A stretch of DNA of 64,000 nucleotides. Origin: an uncultured Elusimicrobia bacterium. Lineage in GTDB: Bacteria > Elusimicrobiota > Elusimicrobia > UBA1565 > UBA9628. Made by a program: the position numbers and the translations under genes. A model generated the notes under the pieces. It saw only the letters and a program-made list of their open reading frames with translations, was not told the DNA's origin and ran no database searches. The stretch is from the NCBI GenBank assembly GCA_903830945.1, contig CAIKVT010000026.1:83823-147822 (forward strand), read 5' to 3'. Below are positions 29,401-35,726 of the stretch, piece by piece; position 1 is the first letter of the stretch; each line of letters starts with the position of its first letter.

Positions 29401-29595
29401 CTACCCGCCGGTGCACGCCTAAGGATCCATACGGTGCTGGGGACGCTTGTCGCCGACTTCAACGCCGACGCTTCCGGACTGGCCGCCTGGGACGGACGGA
29501 ACATGGCCGGCCGCCCGGCGGCCAGCGGCGTCTACTTCGTATTCATGACAAACGGCGGCCAGAACAAAACGATCCGGGTGGTCATCCAGAGATGA
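20461..29595 (+). CDS. Giant secreted right-handed beta-helix protein with Fn3, ZU5-like and FlgD-like C-terminal domains
   Basis: About 3,044 residues. A late hydrophobic signal (LRLVGVLALAGSALLLAA) ends near residue 60. Five parallel beta-helix modules follow (residues about 60-718, 719-1149, 1150-1668, 1669-2095 and 2096-2440); modules 2-5 open with a GCGAGYNVGQNG-like stretch and CIVVRDTQTY, and each is built of Ser/Asn-rich coils (SNSISQSTMTG, SSNSVTGSYM) as in NosD/pectate-lyase folds. Fn3-like domains (about 2450-2815), a ZU5-like domain and an FlgD-like domain (about 2960-3044; WDGRNMAGRPAASGVYF) end the protein, in the same order as the Kelch giant. Probably a surface adhesin or glycan-binding protein. 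It overlaps a PorV-like gene by 4 bp. Confidence 0.85.
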   Translation: MLGDARGIIASATLSNRSLSLQPSATDVFFYRARVLRLVGVLALAGSALLLAAPELQADCSAIGSNPVTINVKKGGSGCTTITAAVALITSPLTDDYQILIDSQTYSEQVTIQGKDTATHNKTITIKSDPIMVATATVVNPPASSIAAFRVLNASVTIAGIDIVSTNSVSYGVLVSSAYATISNVNVQDAAGHISVAGIAVSSNWASISYSSVTANNAYGLYLTGANYNSVSHSTMTSLNAGLYLTGASSNTVSESYMNGSGGSGYGAYLRSNSNANSISQSTMTGLYSGLDLVGASSNSVTESYIYSANQYGLRLESGSNSNSISRSTMTGYSYGLYLPQSSSNSVTGSYMSSANGNGATLSGSNSNTISQNTMTGHNAGLYLTNSSSSNLVTGNYMYGANQYGANISYSNYNSINQSTMTSVLYYGLQLIGASSNSITGSYLYGTNEGADLVSGSNSNSISQSTMTGNFNGLFLDSSSSNSVTGSSMYGSHGAHLEFGCNSNKINQSTMTGRAVGLYLFQSSSNTAAGCYIQGSTAAFIFGSTSTIIAYSTLVSTWTGGIGLQMSNGSVNLTLSSSTVLGGVGGAAVFLDRGNTGVITLSSDTITSTATVGSPYYGLLIATQGASGVFTRLSITSMTFMDPLPAGTTAIDFLGGTFLSTFTSVGFYSSNIGANINASPLAVNSTIWMLLSAGAKAGPSDADDPKHIVNWPFFNPPPGCGAGYNVGQNGFWDFSSIKIAVNALSGTTLSTTTCIVVRDTQTYSEQVTVQRITNNGYRLQIISDPSFISSAPAINPPTKSTAAFQIANASVTITGINIISTNTVQWGVLASSPLITITDVNVQDAAGKIWGAGMSLGSYNTVNYSSVTVAVSSYAFYLNGSSMTVVSYSSAQANSSCSSCAALYLANASSNTFTVFLASNPAGSGITLSTGSNSNTISQSVITGKNFGLYLQRNSSNSAAGCYIQGSTAVFISGSTGTVIAYSTLISPWTGGIGLQLSGGSVNLTLSSSTIQGGVGGEAVFLDQGNTGAINLSSDTITSTATVGSPYYGLLIATQGAGGVFTGLSIASMTFTDPLPAGTTAIDFLGGTFRSTFTAVAFNSTNIGANINTRPLAVNSTTWMIFSAGPRTGRAYSDDPNHVAHWTFINPLPGCDAGCNVGQDGSWDYTSIQPAVSALSGTTLSATTCIVVRDTQTYCEAVTVQNIVNNGYRFIIMSDPSFISSAPAVNPPTKSTAAFQVMNASVTITGINIISTNTMQWGVLASSPLVTITDVNVQDAAGKIWGAGMSLGSYDTVNYSSVTVANAYGFYLNGSSMTAVSYSSAQADNSNYGALYLIGASSNTIANSFMANSSADGATLDTGSNSNTISRSTMTSLYYALHLSGASSNSIIASCMYGTNGTGAILEPGSNSNIISQSTVTGKNFGLYLTGASSNSVSGSYMYGSGGYGAELLNGSNSNSISLSAMAGLYGLKLQGTSANTAAGCYVQGSTAVWISNSIDTIIAYSTLVSTWTGGIGLQMSQGSVNLTISSSTVKGGISGAAVFLDRGNSGSITLSSNTITSTATAGSPYYGLLIAAQGAGGVFTGLSITSMTFADPLPAGTTAIDFLGGTFLSTFAAVAFNSTNIGTNINVSPLTLNSTVWMLLSAGPRTGRAYADDPDHVAHWTLIDPPLGCGAGYNVAQDGSWDYASIQQAVNAINGMTLGANTCVVVRDTQTYCEAVTVQNINNNGYQLQIMSDPSFVSSAPVVNPPAGSTAAFQIMNAGVTLINLTVISTNSVQYGVLASSPLITITSINVQDAAGKIWGAGMSLGSYDTVSYSSVTVANAYGFYLSGASMTAVSYSSAQADNLNYGALYLTGASSNTIASSFLSNSSGDGATLDTGSNSNTISQSAVTGKNFGLYLQRNSSNSAAGCYIQGSTAVFISGSTGTVIAYSTLMSPWPGGIGLQLSGGSVNLTLSSSTVQGGIGGEAMFLDRGNTGSIVLCANTITSTATVGLPYYGLLIAPQGAGGAFTSLSIASMTFTDPLPAGTTAIDFLGGTFLSTFTSLGFNSANLGTNINAGALNTDASIYLVAPTGIRTGRRYSDDPFFYVHWPVILPPGCGAGFNVGQNGDWEHTSINAAVKALNGTTLSTATCIVVRDTQTYSEQVTVQGITNNGYRLQIMADPSFISSAPAVNPPANIATAAFQILNASVTIANIAVITTNTVSYGIVASSVDVVLSSVSVQDSNGNITVAGIAISASRALISYSSVTVQSAYGLYLDKASSNTAAGCYIQGSTAVLVSGSTGTVITYSTLVSTWARGIGLQMGGGSVNLALSSSSIKGGIGGAAVVLDQGNTGSIDLSSDTITGPVGSPYYGLLIATQGASGAAFQGLSITSMTFFDMASGAIGISFGGGRLLATFSYVDFAAPGIIYNVDASALDPSANITMFESSGPRKGAVHANDPSNVISWVYSYERPPNSPVASDIEISSFIVSYGLVGADGYELKASTALNLSGTVFVSSTSNPAMDHLALQDLRANTTYFVKAGALWSGTTIYASAFPVVTLALPPTGSVLTGMARGSAMLSWSANGNPDGTIYDVLSWTTGGSTITFSTQSVNATISNLPSGTTVYCAVQALNNASPPVPTALDITLSTYIPPPPLAPTLSAVALGVSSITWTWTLSTGAVEYQLLTSTGGAVSGVLSPTSSSFTETGLSTNTAMTRTVQAFNITGSSDSALISRFTLASPPDSFALLGSNGNSASVSWSGFNPTGTTYALQWWTAGGSTVTISTQSTGYLSYGALSNLTGSTTVYLTIKALNGDGISTAYYDVVLSTFILGAIAVAIPPGGGSAFFQTSYGYVNVIAPPQAFPSGATLTIQYPTSIVPAATGNLQELTTPFDFMITAADTLGNPLQPALPLTIISGYSGATLGVNESNLVIARFDTIHDAWVPLLTARDSAGKTLTAQTDHLSLFQILGTGATAGDLSQVTVGPIPLRPSLTPGGVMTFRYLPAGARLRIHTVLGTLVADFNADASGLAAWDGRNMAGRPAASGVYFVFMTNGGQNKTIRVVIQR
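22615..27780 (+). repeat. Four long in-frame repeats inside the beta-helix giant
   Basis: Near-identical blocks begin at about 22615, 23908, 25465 and 26746 (units about 1.29, 1.56, 1.28 and 1.0 kb). Stretches such as the coding for SSDTITSTATVGSPYYGLLI and DPLPAGTTAIDFLGGTF are almost identical in DNA, so these arose by recent duplication or are kept alike by gene conversion. The units differ mainly by how many short coil repeats they hold. Confidence 0.85.
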
Positions 29596-31013
29596 GAGCC
29601 CTGCTTCTGGTCCTGCTGTTCCTGCCGCCCACCATACGCGCTGCTGATTTTTCTTCCGCCGCGCGCGGCACCACGGCGGCTGATTTCCTGAGCGTGGGAG
29701 TGGGCGCCCGTGCCATGGCCTTGGGCGGAGCCTATTCGGCCGTGGTCGATGATGCGGGAGCCATGTATTGGAACCCTGCCGCCTTGACGCTGATCCCCGG
29801 GAAAAGCGTCACGCTCATGCATGCGGCGTATTTCAGTTCGAGTTTTTTCGACTACGCCTCCTACGGCCACAACTTGGGAAGGACCGGAGCCGTTGGTGTC
29901 AGTTTGCAGTATTTTTCCGCGGGATCCATCGCCCAAACGGACAGCGGCGGCTATGGGACTGGCGAGAGCCTCTCTCCCCACGACTTGGCGCTCTCGCTGG
30001 GCTACGCATACGGAGGCAAGGACTGGGGCGGATTTTCCGCGGGCTTGGCCGGGAAATATATCCAATCCCAGGTCGTCGACTCCGCGCAAACCATGGCCGT
30101 GGATTGGGGCGTGATGTCGCCTTCGCTGTGGGGGGACAGACTACGGCTGGCTTTGACCGCATCGAATCTCGGCGGCGCCCTGCATTTCGACCAGGCGCGG
30201 GAGGCCTTGCCGATCCTGATCAAATCGGGAGCCGCCTACCGGATTCCAGGGCATTGGACGTTTAGCCTGGACGAGGGATTCCCGCGCGATGATTCTCCTT
30301 ACACAGCGCTGGGCGCGGAATATCTGCTCACGATGAAAGACGGCTTGAGCTTCGCCGCGCGCGGCGGGTTCAACACCCAGACGCTGGCGCAGATCGGCGG
30401 CATCTCCGGCGTCGCGATGGGCTGGGGCGCCAACTTCGGCGCCTGCAGCGTGGATTATGCCTTCGTCCCCTACGGCTCCATTGGGATCGCCCATCGCTTG
30501 TCACTGAGCTGGAGCTGGGGGCCGACGAAAGAGAAGCGCTTGAGCGACGACACGCATTGGCTGGCGCCGCCGAGCGACTCCTCTTCGAAAATCGTCCCCA
30601 AAGACGGGCAGGAGCGGCTGCGCGCATTAGTCCAAGGTCTGAAGACCGGCGACAACAAGACCCGCGCGGAGGCAGCCGTCCAGCTAGGCAAACTGCACAA
30701 CGACGACGCGGTCGATGCCTTGATCACGGCTTTAAGCGATGAATCGATCGCCGTGCGCGGAGCGGCTGCGGATGCTCTGGGGAAAATCGGGAATCGCAAG
30801 GCGGGAACCCCTCTGGCGGACCTCCTGCGGGATCTTAACCCCAAGGTTCGGGCTTTGGCGGCGCGTGCGCTGGGCACGCTGGGCGATCCCAAGGCCCTGC
30901 CCTTATTGAATGTCGCCGCCGCTCATGACCCCGACCCGATGGTCAGGAAGATGGCGAGCGCGGCCTTCCAGCAATTGCGGCCCGCGGCCAATCTAGACGA
31001 ACTGCTCCGTTGA
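29592..31013 (+). CDS. PorV-like outer-membrane barrel with C-terminal HEAT repeats
   Basis: 473 residues. A signal peptide (MRALLLVLLFLPPTIRA) precedes the PorV/UPF0164 signature FLSVGVGARAMALGGAYSAV and DDAGAMYWNPAAL. The barrel spans about residues 25-315 and ends with LSLSWSWGP. Residues about 340-470 form three to four HEAT repeats (AEAAVQLGKLHNDDAVDALI, VRGAAADALGKIG, VRALAARALGTLG). The first PorV-like protein (12860) lacks this tail. HEAT repeats bind proteins, so the tail, presumably periplasmic, may recruit partners or cargo. The ATGA overlap with the beta-helix giant indicates co-translation. Confidence 0.85.
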   Translation: MRALLLVLLFLPPTIRAADFSSAARGTTAADFLSVGVGARAMALGGAYSAVVDDAGAMYWNPAALTLIPGKSVTLMHAAYFSSSFFDYASYGHNLGRTGAVGVSLQYFSAGSIAQTDSGGYGTGESLSPHDLALSLGYAYGGKDWGGFSAGLAGKYIQSQVVDSAQTMAVDWGVMSPSLWGDRLRLALTASNLGGALHFDQAREALPILIKSGAAYRIPGHWTFSLDEGFPRDDSPYTALGAEYLLTMKDGLSFAARGGFNTQTLAQIGGISGVAMGWGANFGACSVDYAFVPYGSIGIAHRLSLSWSWGPTKEKRLSDDTHWLAPPSDSSSKIVPKDGQERLRALVQGLKTGDNKTRAEAAVQLGKLHNDDAVDALITALSDESIAVRGAAADALGKIGNRKAGTPLADLLRDLNPKVRALAARALGTLGDPKALPLLNVAAAHDPDPMVRKMASAAFQQLRPAANLDELLR

Positions 31014-31048
31014 TCGGGGACCGGGATGACTAGCGCGCCACCGCGCGC

Positions 31049-31086
31049 TTGAACGTCGTGCATCTTTATGTTTTAATCCAGAGGAG
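31049..31086 (+). promoter_or_regulatory. Promoter and ribosome-binding site of the HEAT-repeat lipoprotein-like gene
   Basis: TTGAAC at 31049-31054, 17-bp spacer, TTTAAT at 31072-31077, then GAGGAG at 31081-31086, 11 bases before the ATG at 31098. The -35 overlaps a GC-rich hairpin (AGCGCGC / GCGCGCT, from about 31032) that may end the upstream transcript. Confidence 0.5.
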
Positions 31087-31097
31087 ACATAACCCGG

Positions 31098-31778
31098 ATG
31101 AGATATCTATTGATGATCGTCGTCCTCTCTGTGGCGGGATACTTCGCCTGCCAGCAGTTCAAACCCAAGCCGTCATTGCCCCCGCTGCCCCCGCCGCCGG
31201 CCATCCTGACCGAGCCCGCCCCGATCATCAACCCGGAAGAACAGGCCAAGATCATCAAATCCGCCAGCGACCAGGACCCCGACGTCCGCTGGCAGGCCAT
31301 CATATTCCTCGACAAGATGAAGGTGCCGTCCGCCTACGACGTCATGTTCGATAAGATGCACAAGGACCAGGACGTCGAGCTGCGCATCAAGGTCATCACG
31401 CTGCTCGGCCAACGCGGCGCCCAAAAGATCATCATGCAGTCAAGTCCCAATGACCCGCTGACCCAGGCCATCACCGCGGACCCCACATCACGAGAACAGC
31501 GCATCGCGGAGATCTCGCAGCACCTGGTCGCCGCGGCCAAGGACCCCTTGCCGGAGATCCGCATCACGGCTCTGCAGGCCCTCGACGTCCTCGGCGACTA
31601 TTCCGTCGGATCCGCCGTCACTGATTGTCTCAAGGACCCGGACGAGAAGGTCCGCCTGCAAGCCCTCAAGACCCTCAACAGCCTGCAGGACAAGAAGGCG
31701 GCCTTGATCGAGGCCGAAAGGAAACACCAAGAAGATTTACGGCGCAAGGCCGAGGAAGCCGCCAAAAACGGTCATTGA
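31098..31778 (+). CDS. Membrane-anchored HEAT-repeat protein
   Basis: 226 residues. One N-terminal hydrophobic segment (YLLMIVVLSVAGYFACQQF) could be a signal anchor or, less well, a lipoprotein signal (Cys 18 lacks a classic lipobox). A proline-rich linker leads to HEAT repeats at about residues 45-205 (DVRWQAIIFLDKM, VELRIKVITLLGQRG, LPEIRITALQALDVLG, EKVRLQALKTLNSL), then a charged coiled-coil tail. It follows the HEAT-tailed PorV-like protein and precedes the moxR operon, so it may serve either group as a periplasmic scaffold. Function inferred from fold only. Confidence 0.7.
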   Translation: MRYLLMIVVLSVAGYFACQQFKPKPSLPPLPPPPAILTEPAPIINPEEQAKIIKSASDQDPDVRWQAIIFLDKMKVPSAYDVMFDKMHKDQDVELRIKVITLLGQRGAQKIIMQSSPNDPLTQAITADPTSREQRIAEISQHLVAAAKDPLPEIRITALQALDVLGDYSVGSAVTDCLKDPDEKVRLQALKTLNSLQDKKAALIEAERKHQEDLRRKAEEAAKNGH

Positions 31779-31863
31779 TCCCGTGATGAGAATAGCCCCG
31801 GCCCCGCGAGGGCAGCCTGCCGATCTGAAGTGATCCCGAATCCAAAAAGAGAGGACACCCCCC

Positions 31864-32853
31864 ATGGAACCCGGCATCAAGGAGATCAATAAGAAGGTTT
31901 CCGAGGAAAGCTTCTTCGTGGCCGAACTCAAGCGAGAGATCGCTCGCGTCATCGTCGGTCAAGATGAAGTCATCGACCGCATCCTGACCGGCCTGCTGGC
32001 CAACGGACACATCCTCATTGAGGGCGTCCCCGGCCTGGCCAAGACCCTCACCATCAAAACGCTGGCCCACTGCGTCGACTGCGGATTCTCCCGCATCCAA
32101 TTCACACCGGACCTGCTGCCGGCCGACCTGACCGGAACCCTCATCTTCAACCCGAAGAGCTCGGATTTCTCAGTGCACCAGGGGCCTCTGTTCTCCAATA
32201 TCATCCTTGCCGATGAGATCAACCGCGCCCCGGCCAAGGTGCAGAGCGCGCTTCTCGAAGCGATGCAGGAGCGGCACGTCACCATCGGAAACCACACCTA
32301 TCCCCTGCCCGAGCCGTTCGTCGTCCTGGCCACCCAAAACCCCATCGAGCAAGAAGGGACCTACCCACTACCCGAAGCCCAGTTGGACCGGTTCATGTTC
32401 AAGATCCGCATCACCTACCCGTCGAAGACCGAGGAACGATCGATCCTGGAGCGCATGACCGCGCTGGCCGAGCCGCAGGCCTCAAAGGTGGCCAAACCGG
32501 AGCAGCTCAACCGCGCGCGGCAGATCGTCTCCGAGATATATCTCGACGAGAAGATCAAGACCTACATCCTGGACCTCGTCTTCGCGACCCGGGAGCCGGA
32601 GGCGCACAAGCTCGCCAAGCTCAAGCCGCTCATCACCTACGGGGCCAGTCCCCGGGCCACCATCTACCTCGCTCAGGCGGCGAAGGCCTACGCCTTCCTC
32701 AACGGCCGCGGCTATGTCACTCCCGAAGACGTCAAATCCATCGGCGCCGACGTGCTGCGTCACCGCATCCTCGTAAGCTACGAGGCCGAGGCCGAGAACG
32801 TCTCTTCCGAAGAGATCATCCGGACCCTCTTCGAAAGCGTCGAAGTCCCCTGA
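31864..32853 (+). CDS. MoxR-family AAA+ ATPase
   Basis: 329 residues, normal length. Walker A is GVPGLAKT, Walker B is NIILADEINRAP, followed by the family's sensor region LATQNPIEQEGTYPLPEAQLDRF, and a C-terminal lid with GASPRATIYLAQAAKAYAF. MoxR ATPases act as chaperones that remodel partner proteins with VWA domains; here the partners are encoded directly downstream (DUF58, BatA, BatB). AGAGGA 9 bases before the ATG supports the start. First gene of the Bat operon. Confidence 0.95.
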   Translation: MEPGIKEINKKVSEESFFVAELKREIARVIVGQDEVIDRILTGLLANGHILIEGVPGLAKTLTIKTLAHCVDCGFSRIQFTPDLLPADLTGTLIFNPKSSDFSVHQGPLFSNIILADEINRAPAKVQSALLEAMQERHVTIGNHTYPLPEPFVVLATQNPIEQEGTYPLPEAQLDRFMFKIRITYPSKTEERSILERMTALAEPQASKVAKPEQLNRARQIVSEIYLDEKIKTYILDLVFATREPEAHKLAKLKPLITYGASPRATIYLAQAAKAYAFLNGRGYVTPEDVKSIGADVLRHRILVSYEAEAENVSSEEIIRTLFESVEVP

Positions 32854-32887
32854 CCGCGGGCCGCGCAGCCAGGCAGAAAAGAGACCC

Positions 32888-33772
32888 ATGATCGCCCCCG
32901 AGCTACTCGCCCAGGTCCGGCGCATCGAGATCATGACCGGGCGCCTCGTGACCGAGACGCTGGCCGGAGAGTACCTCAGCGTCTTCAAGGGCCGGGGCAT
33001 GGAGTTCGCCGAAGTGCGCGAGTACGTGCCCGGCGACGACGTGCGCGCCATCGATTGGAACGTGACGGCCCGCACCGGGCGCCCCCACGTCCGCCAGTAC
33101 GCGGAGGAGCGCGAGCTCACCGTAGCCATCGCCTGCGACCTTTCGAGGTCGCAGTTCTTCGGGACCGCGACGCGCCTCAAAAAAGAGGTCGCCGCAGAGC
33201 TGTCCGCGGTCCTGGCCCTCTCCGCTCTGCACAACAACGACAAGGCCGGACTTTTCGTCTTTACCGAGGACGTGGAGGAATACATCCCACCCAAGAAGGG
33301 ACGCCGTCACGTCCTGCACCTCATCCGCGAGGTCCTGGCCTACCAACCCCGCCGCCGCGGGACCAGGATCGGCCGGAGTCTCGAGACCATGGTCAAGGTC
33401 CTCAAGCGGCGCTGCATCCTGTTCCTCATCTCGGACTTCCGTGATACCGACTTCGAAGGTCCGTTGCGCTTGGCCGCCCTCAAGCACGACGTCATCCCGG
33501 TCGTGGTCTCGGACCCGCGGGAGACCACGCTTCCCGCGCTAGGCGCCTTCCTCGACCTGGAAGACCCGGAATCCGGCCGCCGCTTCCTAATAGACGCGGG
33601 GTCGCCGGCGCTCCTGGAACAGCACCAGCACAAGGAGAGCGAGCGCTTGCGCCGACTGGAGGATTTCTTCGGGCGCTGCGGCCTGGATTTCATCCGCATC
33701 AGCACGGACCGCCCTTACCTGGACCCCATCATCCGCTTCTTCCGACAGCGCGCCCGGAGGCTGCGCAGATGA
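32888..33772 (+). CDS. DUF58 protein of the MoxR/Bat operon
   Basis: 294 residues. The signature GRGMEFAEVREYVPGDDVRAIDWNVTARTG region is diagnostic for DUF58 (split here by position, residues about 37-66), and a degenerate VWA-like domain follows (IACDLSRSQFF, LFLISDFRD). In Bat operons this protein partners MoxR in the cytoplasm. ATGA overlap with the next gene. Function of the family remains unclear; role in envelope stress or oxygen tolerance is proposed in Bacteroides. Confidence 0.92.
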   Translation: MIAPELLAQVRRIEIMTGRLVTETLAGEYLSVFKGRGMEFAEVREYVPGDDVRAIDWNVTARTGRPHVRQYAEERELTVAIACDLSRSQFFGTATRLKKEVAAELSAVLALSALHNNDKAGLFVFTEDVEEYIPPKKGRRHVLHLIREVLAYQPRRRGTRIGRSLETMVKVLKRRCILFLISDFRDTDFEGPLRLAALKHDVIPVVVSDPRETTLPALGAFLDLEDPESGRRFLIDAGSPALLEQHQHKESERLRRLEDFFGRCGLDFIRISTDRPYLDPIIRFFRQRARRLRR

Positions 33773-34686
33773 ACGTCCTCGCGGCGTTGGGCCTGGCCGC
33801 GGTCTGCGGCTGGGGGGCGGCCCCGTCCTCCCCTCAACAAAGATCAAGCGTGGAGTTGGCCGCGCCCAGCTCTTCGGTCGTTTTGGGGGAGCCGGTCACG
33901 GTGCAGGCGACAGCGGAGCTGGGGCCCGGCGAGGCGATCACCCTGGACCTACAGCGCTCCACGACGGAAAGCTTCGCCATCACCGGAGTCCGCGAGCTCC
34001 AGCCGACAGGACGCCGCTTCGAGCTCCAGATCATACCCTTGGACATAGGCCCGCGCGCCTTCCCTTTATATTGGACCCTGACCAGCGCCGGCTCCACGCG
34101 CACGCTGGCTGGCGAACTCCATCTCGATGTGCACGAGCCGCCCGAGGCCGCCAAAGCCCAGGACGTCAAGGACATCAAGGAACCCCGCAGCGCCGGCCCG
34201 CTGCTCTGGCCGTTCCTGCTCATGGCCGCGCTCATCGTGGCGGCATGGTACTGGGGCACCTGGCGCAAGCGGAGCCGGCGCGAACTGGCGGCAGCGGCCG
34301 GCCTGCCGTCAGACACCCGGTCCCCCGAAGAGATCGCGGAGAGCGAATTAGCCGCTTTGGAAGCCTCCCAGACTTGGTCGGAGGGCCGACATAAGGAATT
34401 CTACGGCGTCTTGACGGAGATCCTCCGGCGGTACCTGGAGCGGCGTTTCACCTTCCCGGCGACGCGGGAGACCACGACCGAGATCCACCGCCGGCTGCGG
34501 CAGCTGGAGCTCGACCGCCAGCTCCTGACGGTCTTCAAGGACCTCTTCGACCGGGCCGACTTGGTGAAGTTCGCGAAGATTCCAGCGCAGGCCCGCTGGG
34601 GAGACTCGGACCTGATGGCGGCACGACGTCTTGTGCGCGAGATGTACCCCAAGGATCTGGCCGCGACAGGCGGTGCTCAGCCATGA
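33769..34686 (+). CDS. Bat-operon membrane protein (DUF4381/BatX-like)
   Basis: 305 residues. N-terminal signal sequence, a beta-sandwich extracytoplasmic domain (residues about 25-125), one transmembrane helix at about 143-165 (LLWPFLLMAALIVAAWYWG), then a cytoplasmic helical part with HKEFYGVLTEILRRYLERRF and DLVKFAKIPAQARWGDSDL. This topology and the position between the DUF58 and VWA genes match the small membrane protein found in many MoxR operons. Overlaps both neighbours by 4 bp. Family assignment is by context and topology. Confidence 0.75.
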   Translation: MNVLAALGLAAVCGWGAAPSSPQQRSSVELAAPSSSVVLGEPVTVQATAELGPGEAITLDLQRSTTESFAITGVRELQPTGRRFELQIIPLDIGPRAFPLYWTLTSAGSTRTLAGELHLDVHEPPEAAKAQDVKDIKEPRSAGPLLWPFLLMAALIVAAWYWGTWRKRSRRELAAAAGLPSDTRSPEEIAESELAALEASQTWSEGRHKEFYGVLTEILRRYLERRFTFPATRETTTEIHRRLRQLELDRQLLTVFKDLFDRADLVKFAKIPAQARWGDSDLMAARRLVREMYPKDLAATGGAQP

Positions 34687-35675
34687 GGCTCGCCCATCCC
34701 TGGATGCTGCTAGCCATCCTCCCGGCTCTGGCCGCGGCCTGGTGGACGGCGACGCGCCTGGAGGACGGCCACCGGCCCACGCTCCCCTTCCCGGCGCTCG
34801 ACGCCTTCTCCGGAGAGCCGACGCTGCGCTCCAGACTGGCGCGCTGGCTGCCCCTGTCCCTGCGGCTTCTGGCCCTTCTCCTGATCTGCGCTGGCCTCAG
34901 CAGGCCCCAGAAAGTGACTCGCCGGCTGCAGGGCTACGGCGAAGGCATCGACATCATGATAGCCCTCGACACCTCGCTGTCCATGAACGCTCTCGACTTC
35001 CAGCCCCTCAGCCGGGTCGAAGCGGCCAAAGACACGGCCGCGCGCTTCGTGCGCGGACGCGTCGAGGACCACATCGGAATGGTGGTCTTCGGCGGCGGGC
35101 CCATGCTGGCCTGCCCCCTGACGCTCGATTATGACGCCCTCATCGGGCGCATCGAAAGCCTGAACGCGGGCATGACCGGCGTCGACGGTACGGCCCTGGG
35201 AGAGGGCATCATATCTACGCTCAACCACCTCAAGGCCGGCACGGCCAAGACCAAGATCATCATCCTGCTGACCGACGGCCGCGGCAACGTGGGCCTCGAC
35301 GCGGTGACCGCGGCCAAGACGGCGGCGGCCCTGGGCGTCAAGATCTACGCCATCGGCACGGCCAAACGGGGGGAAAGCCTCATGCCGGTGGACGACCCGA
35401 ACCTCGGCCGGGTCATGGTCCGCGTCGCGGAGGACCTCGACGAAGACGGCCTGCTCGAGGTGGCGCGCATCACCAACGGGAAGTACTGGCGCGCCACCAG
35501 CCTCGCCGAACTGCGCTCCATCTATGCCGAGATCGACAGACTGGAGAAGACCAAGGTCAAGCTGCCCGAGATCGTCTCCCGCGCGGACCTCTACGGATTA
35601 CCGGTGCTGGCCGCGGCGCTCATCCTCCTGCTTGAAGCCGTCCTGTCGCAAGGCCTGCTCCTGAGGTGGCCGTAA
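34683..35675 (+). CDS. batA: BatA-like VWA-domain membrane protein
   Basis: 330 residues. Two N-terminal membrane helices (residues 7-22 and about 56-75), a von Willebrand A domain with the metal-binding MIDAS motif DTSLSMN (about residues 97-103), TGVDGTALGEGI and LLTDGRGNVG, and a C-terminal helix (VLAAALILLLEAVL). The VWA domain would face the periplasm and bind partner proteins through its metal ion. Co-translated with batX. Confidence 0.92.
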   Translation: MRLAHPWMLLAILPALAAAWWTATRLEDGHRPTLPFPALDAFSGEPTLRSRLARWLPLSLRLLALLLICAGLSRPQKVTRRLQGYGEGIDIMIALDTSLSMNALDFQPLSRVEAAKDTAARFVRGRVEDHIGMVVFGGGPMLACPLTLDYDALIGRIESLNAGMTGVDGTALGEGIISTLNHLKAGTAKTKIIILLTDGRGNVGLDAVTAAKTAAALGVKIYAIGTAKRGESLMPVDDPNLGRVMVRVAEDLDEDGLLEVARITNGKYWRATSLAELRSIYAEIDRLEKTKVKLPEIVSRADLYGLPVLAAALILLLEAVLSQGLLLRWP

Positions 35676-35726
35676 ATCCGGCATGATACCGGCATGAGAG
35701 ATTTTCTAGACTATGAATAAGATTAC

